Below, piece after piece: positions 61,301 to 64,000 of a stretch of 64,000 nucleotides of DNA (within the stretch, counting starts at the first letter, position 1; each line of letters begins with the position of its first letter). The position numbers and the translations under genes are program-made. The stretch spans positions 12,274 to 76,273 of the forward strand of contig CH003109.1 in the NCBI GenBank assembly GCA_000149265.1. Direction: 5' to 3'. This DNA is from Ciona savignyi. Lineage: Eukaryota; Chordata; Ascidiacea; Phlebobranchia; Cionidae. The notes beneath the pieces are model-generated. The model was not told the origin of the DNA. It did not search any database and saw nothing but the letters and a program-made list of their open reading frames with translations.

Positions 61301-63410
61301 GTAAAGTATATACATGAATACTAATTCACTTATATAGTTTACAGTATAGTATATACATGAATATTAATTCACTTATATAGTTTACAGTTAAGTATATACA
61401 TGAATATCAACTTAGTAATATGGTGCACAGTGAAGTATATATGCGAACACTAATTTACTAATATACACCCCCAGGCATCCCAGTGTTGGGCAACACCTAG
61501 CAACAATCCAAATGACACAATAAAGTACATGATAATAGAATCAGGGTAAGTTGTAAATGTGGAATTGATCAAAAATGGCTAAGAACTTTCCAAAATGTCC
61601 CTCATAAGGATGATAACAACACACTAAAATAGCTTAGGTAACCCGACGGTGGGCGCACCGGGTAATCTGACAATTGTCCGTGTGTTAATGCCCCCTGCAT
61701 CTTTCCATTTAAGCAAATAAACATTCTATACCAGACCACAAATTGTCTGCCAATTGAAAATGTGCTATATAAATACAACAAACATCTCTTTATGTTCCTC
61801 TTTGTCAGATTTAATTCATTTTCTGTTATTAAATACTGGGGGAAAAATTAACAAATTAAAAAAATATGTTTATTGATCTATTTCCGATATCTGCTTTTAT
61901 CCAAGTATTTGTTCCTGCCAGCTGCCCATCTACTGCCGACCGAGCTGCCATTGATGTTGTGTCCAACTACCAGTCGATGGAGGTCAAAGCTGGATTTAAA
62001 TCATTTGTTTGGGTCAACACGCCAACGCGCAGCATTTACATTCACTGCACTGTATCCGTTTGTTTGAGTTCGGTTTCCAATTGTACTGGACCGGTATGTT
62101 GAAATTTTTTTTACATTAACTTTATTGAAGTATCTTGGTGGTTGGTAGATTGCGTCATGTCCAAGGTCGTAACCGCCAACCAAGCAGCTGGATGTTTCAC
62201 ATCAACATTTTAGAAAACGACTTTTAATGCAATCCCACTTAGAACAAGATACTAGACTCATCAGACCACTTCACCCTTAGTAGAATAATTTAAGACCCCT
62301 ATACAGCACACATTATTACCCCTAACAACACTGGGTGAGAGATATTCAGAGGTGTGAATGGTATGAACATGAAACTATTAACAATACGGAAAGAAGTGAA
62401 GCTACAATGGAAGGCTTGTATAAACCACAATATTTTTGCATTGTTACTAGGTATGTGGAGGCAGAAAGCGAAGAGACCTAGGATTCGACAAAGATCCTAA
62501 AATTTATTCGGTTGGTCCAGTAATAATCGAGACACCATGTGATGCGGTAAACGTTCACCTATTTTCCCGTTTGTGGTTTATCTAAGATTTTTTTCAGTAT
62601 ACCTAATTTTTATTGAGTTTGCCTGGGTATTTTCGTCTGTTTATTCCCTTATAGGTTACCAGGTACCTTGTAAGTGGACAGAACCAAAATAGCTACAAAA
62701 TAGCTAAATAACGAGCATTTTCGATCCTACAACACTTTGGTTACACTCATTGCTTAAAAACAGAATCGTTTCAAAACCATTAATTCAAACCCTGTGCTGT
62801 ATTGCACACTCATTTTAAGGTTTAAACTTGAATTTTGCAATTGCAGCCTGGTGTTTGTGACCACCAGTGTAGTATGGACGACCAATACCAAGCCGTGTGC
62901 TCATGTTATGCTGGGTTTGCTTTAGGCCCAGATGGACGGACATGCGTGGAATGTGAGTATGCTTGCGAGGTGATAAGATAGATACTCTTTTTAATCGCGT
63001 GAATGTAGAGGGATAATGGTCGCTATAACGGATAGGCAATCGTTACCTCTAACCTACCATCACTACAGTTGCTAAGGTTACCCGACGGTGGGCGGGAAGT
63101 AGTATGATGATTACCTGTATGTTAACAAACCTTAATTGTTTCTATGCTCCGGGATAAACACGAATATCCTATCTTGCCTTGATTTGTACTGTAATGTGGA
63201 TATAACCACCATTATCATAAGACACTTTCACTGTTGTATAATATTTTAACAAATCTATTTTTCACAGCACTTTATGAACCTAGTGATCAAAGCGCCGTTT
63301 TCTCGGACAAAGCATTGACCGTGGTGCTGATTGCGCTGATGCTTGCCACAGTCGGTATACTTATTTTCAGACGTAGAAATGGGAAAAAGTTGGCACTCAG
63401 CGAACCATGA
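34329..63410 (+). CDS. Giant mosaic membrane protein: CAP-EGF-4xCCP-EGF-NIDO-AMOP-VWD-EGF-SEA-ZP-EGF-TM
   Basis: About 47 exons, roughly 6.9 kb of coding sequence and about 2,300 aa. Exon 1 (34329-34398) encodes the signal peptide [20 protein letters not shown]. From 35337 to the stop at 63410 I could join 46 exons; all but two junctions keep frame exactly, which argues for one gene. The breaks are a 1-nt excess in the first CCP exon (40494-40668, at a run of five C) and a 1-nt excess in a ZP exon (60578-60736, near 60702). The NIDO-AMOP-VWD order matches mucin-4 and SUSD2; CCP and EGF modules are common in such proteins. The N-terminal CAP domain together with C-terminal SEA and ZP modules is not an architecture I recognise. 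Likely sits on the cell surface, with ectodomain release at the ZP furin site. Most introns from exon 6 to exon 16 are phase 1, as in shuffled extracellular modules. The start of the CAP exon is unresolved. Individual blocks are listed separately. Confidence 0.88.
34706..34976 (-). repeat. SINE-1, near full length
   Basis: Ends just before the candidate 20-nt exon of the mosaic gene. Confidence 0.85.
34991..35337 (+). other. Unresolved 5' junction of the mosaic gene and first CAP exon
   Basis: The exon ending at 35337 encodes [19 protein letters not shown], then [17 protein letters not shown], the CAP N-terminal helix. Two models: acceptor at 35172 (needs an unseen phase-2 exon before it, adds [10 protein letters not shown]) or acceptor at 35230 (phase 0). 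The second fits a 20-nt exon 34991-35010 (DGGAFYN, strong ATGTAAGT donor) after exon 1. Sequence alone does not decide. Confidence 0.5.
35077..35150 (-). repeat. tRNA-like fossil next to the CAP exon
   Basis: Minus strand reads GCATAGCTCAGTTGGTTAACG (A box kept, clover-leaf D arm) and GGATCGAAAC (B box). Acceptor stem does not pair, so it is a tRNA pseudogene or SINE head, not a working tRNA. Confidence 0.4.
35347..35606 (-). repeat. SINE-1, near full length
   Basis: Begins 10 bp after the CAP exon donor. Confidence 0.85.
36625..36745 (-). repeat. Repeat family C, inverted partial copy
   Basis: On the minus strand reads GTTTAGTTTATTTTTTTATT then TTTGAAAAAC and ACGGCAAAACGACAG, as at 46360-46465. 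Confidence 0.55.
37430..37709 (-). repeat. SINE-1, near full length
   Basis: Mosaic-gene intron; tail has a small duplication of ATTCATGTTTATTC. Confidence 0.8.
39099..42253 (+). other. Mosaic gene block: one EGF and four sushi/CCP modules
   Basis: Exons 39099-39227 ([17 protein letters not shown]), 40494-40668, 40967-41134, 41445-41618 and 42086-42253 (each one CCP). CCP signs are four cysteines, a Tyr/Phe-x-Cys core (VTYSC, AAFFC, VSFTC, VIYTC-like) and Trp/Phe before the last Pro-Thr-Cys. The first CCP exon runs into a stop unless one base of its C run is ignored. Confidence 0.88.
39582..40397. mobile_element. 816-bp non-autonomous hAT-like element in a mosaic-gene intron
   Basis: Ends CAGTGGTTTTTAAACT and AGTTTAAGAACCCCTG are inverted repeats, with subterminal GCGCCCCCC and its counterpart. 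The exact 8-bp duplication GTCTAGAT flanks it at 39574-39581 and 40398-40405. No transposase is visible. A degenerate relative of its interior (GAATCGTTTCAAAA) appears near 62765-62800. Confidence 0.85.
42888..43162 (+). repeat. SINE-1, full length
   Basis: Lies between two EGF exons of the mosaic gene. Confidence 0.85.
45693..45984 (-). repeat. SINE-1, full length
   Basis: Ends about 50 bp before the EGF exon at 46034. Confidence 0.85.
46345..46545 (+). repeat. Repeat family C, partial copy in mosaic-gene intron
   Basis: Blocks GTTAGTTTAGTTTAACTTA, ACGACAAAACGACAG and GACATGGCCGCTAAACC match the family; the conserved 3' end is absent. Confidence 0.6.
46972..47100 (-). repeat. SINE-1, partial
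   Basis: Tail tip and head missing; ends 34 bp before a NIDO exon. Confidence 0.75.
47650..47930 (+). repeat. SINE-1, full length
   Basis: Ends 36 bp before the NIDO exon at 47967. Confidence 0.85.
48205..48500 (+). repeat. SINE-1, diverged full copy
   Basis: Tail unit GGATAAACATGAAT is partly duplicated; ends about 30 bp before the next NIDO exon. Confidence 0.75.
49187..49462 (+). repeat. SINE-1, full length
   Basis: In the AMOP intron. Confidence 0.8.
51055..51236 (-). repeat. SINE-1, tail truncated
   Basis: Starts at ATTGCAGTGTGTTGTG; forms an inverted pair with the copy at 51453. Confidence 0.8.
51293..51365 (+). repeat. tRNA-like fossil
   Basis: GCTTGGTATAGTGGTAAAAG and GAGTTCAATTCCC resemble A and B boxes; stems do not pair well, and a SINE-1-like phrase (GTGTCCCTAGGCAATAC) follows. 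Confidence 0.35.
51453..51742 (+). repeat. SINE-1, full length
   Basis: Head GACTGGTTAGTCTGGCG; same intron as the inverted copy 220 bp away. Confidence 0.85.
52598..52781 (+). repeat. SINE-1, partial
   Basis: Body without tail. Confidence 0.7.
54005..54310. repeat. AT-rich tandem repeat, about 30-bp unit, in a mosaic-gene intron
   Basis: About nine units of TTTCTACCATATCTTGAAAA with trailing TATTTCAAA; unit length varies by a few bases. Confidence 0.9.
55074..55367 (-). repeat. SINE-1, near full length
   Basis: Starts within 10 bp of an exon donor. Confidence 0.8.
55676..55925 (-). repeat. SINE-1, near full length
   Basis: Small deletion in the middle; next intron after the copy at 55074. 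Confidence 0.8.
56697..56795 (-). repeat. SINE-2, diverged
   Basis: TTTTTTTACTGAGTCAAGTT to AACCATTTAGCCACCCC; begins 12 bp after an EGF exon. Confidence 0.65.
57647..57922. repeat. 39-bp tandem repeat starting at a splice donor
   Basis: Seven units of GTGTGGATGGGAACTATGTT plus TTCTATGGTTGTTATTTAA. The first unit begins within the donor GTAAGTGTGGGTGG of the exon ending 57643. The open frame is due to the 13-codon period. Confidence 0.9.
58611..59289 (+). other. Mosaic gene block: SEA-like domain
   Basis: Exons 58611-58791 and 59165-59289. Pattern [16 protein letters not shown]...GSTIVEFEALVG...[13 protein letters not shown] matches SEA topology; the usual autocleavage GSVVV is replaced by GSTIV, so self-cleavage is doubtful. 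Confidence 0.65.
58853..59046 (-). repeat. SINE-1, internal deletion
   Basis: Body lost between GTCAGATCGCCTC and AATTTGGTAGAACCC; a short ATTAATCCGCT segment is doubled. SEA intron. Confidence 0.75.
61205..61455. repeat. Tandem repeat, about 55-60 bp, four units
   Basis: AAGTATATACATGAATACTA with TTTACAGT or GGTGCACAGT spacers, in a ZP intron. Confidence 0.85.
61613..61725 (+). repeat. SINE-1, tail fragment
   Basis: ACACACTAAAATAGCTTAGG to AAGCAAATAAACATT. Confidence 0.6.
62847..63410 (+). other. Mosaic gene block: last EGF, transmembrane helix, cytoplasmic tail
   Basis: Exon 62847-62952 encodes an EGF ([11 protein letters not shown]...[16 protein letters not shown]). Exon 63268-63410 encodes a short stalk, the helix [19 protein letters not shown] and a basic tail [13 protein letters not shown] before TGA. 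Confidence 0.9.
63055..63170 (+). repeat. SINE-1, tail fragment
   Basis: GGTTACCCGACGGTGGGCG to AACACGAATATCCTATC, in the last intron. Confidence 0.7.
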
Positions 63411-63463
63411 GCCTCATTTGTTTTAATTTAATATGTTTCTATGAGTATACGGATAACACGTCA

Positions 63464-63469
63464 AATAAA
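63464..63469 (+). promoter_or_regulatory. Polyadenylation signal AATAAA of the mosaic gene
   Basis: AATAAA about 54 nt after the stop codon; context TCAAATAAATAC. Confidence 0.65.
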
Positions 63470-63534
63470 TACTTACCTGGAACATTATGTGTTACTTTTC
63501 TTGCTATTCGTCGCTTGTGCGCGCTTTACCTTGT

Positions 63535-63833
63535 AGGATAGGATATTTGTATTTATTCCGTCAATGGGAAAACCAAGGGGGTTAACACACGGGCAATCGT
63601 CAGATCACCTCGCGCCCATCGTCGGGTTACCGGGGCTATTTCAGTGTGTTGTGTATGATAGACACGTTCCTTCAATTTGGTAGAACCCATTAATCCGCTG
63701 GTCTCAGGCAATGTCCGTGAAGTGCCTTGCCCAAGGACACCACCGACTAGCTAGCGACCAGTTCCGCACCTGCAACCTTTCGATTGAAAGGCGACGCACT
63801 TACCCGCTAGAGTGGCTAGACCAACGGGCCGGA
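63535..63833 (-). repeat. SINE-1, full length
   Basis: Lies about 65 bp after the mosaic-gene polyadenylation signal. Confidence 0.9.
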
Positions 63834-64000
63834 CAATAGGAAAACCGCATAATTTTTAAACTCGCGATAAAGATAGGTATTCAATGAATTGATTATAAAT
63901 CTCTATGTATATTAAAAACGACTGGCGACATAGTAATCAGCATATTAAATGCGCGTTTATTACGTCACAATGGGGTCGTCAGCCATTGGTGGAAGGGATC

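Larger units (their letters stand above)
59673..62546 (+). other. Mosaic gene block: ZP domain with furin-type site
   Basis: Exons 59673-59796, 60024-60207, 60578-60736, 61024-61198, 61475-61545, 61922-62093 and 62451-62546. ZP-N cysteines and [15 protein letters not shown] has [23 protein letters not shown] and [10 protein letters not shown], followed by GGRKRRDLG, a consensus furin site, and VGPVII, an external hydrophobic patch-like string. Exon 60578-60736 carries one extra base relative to the frame of the next exon. Confidence 0.85.

Overview
This window reads as nuclear DNA of an invertebrate chordate, most likely a tunicate close to Ciona. That is an inference from AT-rich DNA, compact multi-exon genes, many short introns, very abundant short tRNA-derived repeats and the kinds of protein encoded. 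No bacterial, organellar or viral genes were recognised. I rebuilt the genes by joining exons at splice sites and checking that reading frame carries across each intron.

Layout. (1) 422-4282, minus: a complete seven-exon ING4/ING5-type chromatin reader (237 aa) ending in a PHD finger. (2) 6248-9406, minus: a three-exon vestigial-like (VGLL2/3-type) TEAD cofactor (404 aa) with a TONDU motif. (3) 9407-18933: about 9.5 kb without a recognised gene, holding SINEs, MITEs, a 21-bp minisatellite made of CRE/ATF-like sites and some possible control sequence. (4) 18963-29225, minus: a complete twelve-exon HTATSF1/Tat-SF1 (CUS2) splicing-factor homologue (518 aa). Its introns hold a 109-bp satellite, a long CA/TG repeat and an assembly gap. 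(5) 31118-31969, plus: a small three-coding-exon gene for a 62-aa secreted peptide with a basic front half and an acidic tail. (6) 34329-63410, plus: a very large mosaic membrane protein, about 47 exons and about 2,300 aa. Its order is signal peptide, CAP/SCP, Cys-rich linker, EGF, four sushi/CCP modules, six EGF modules, NIDO, AMOP, VWD, linker modules, EGF modules, SEA, ZP with a furin-type RKRR site, EGF, transmembrane helix and a short basic tail.

The first three large genes are ordinary nuclear regulators: histone-mark reading, TEAD co-activation and U2 snRNP-linked splicing. The two plus-strand genes encode secreted or surface products and may belong to an epithelial, egg-coat or mucosal barrier; that is inference. 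The mosaic gene is the most novel feature. Its NIDO-AMOP-VWD core resembles mucin-4 and SUSD2, but it also carries an N-terminal CAP domain and a C-terminal ZP polymerisation module. Two single-base frame breaks interrupt it, in exons that otherwise match their families well. The join between its first coding exon and the CAP exon is unresolved.

Repeats fill much of the rest. SINE-1 is a tRNA-headed family of about 280 bp with more than 40 recognisable copies or fragments. SINE-2 is a tRNA-like family of about 115 bp. There are hAT-like elements with 8-bp target duplications, a MITE family with GGGAAAGCGGGAAGG-type termini, and several satellites. The 109-bp satellite appears to have been built from the 3' half of SINE-1.
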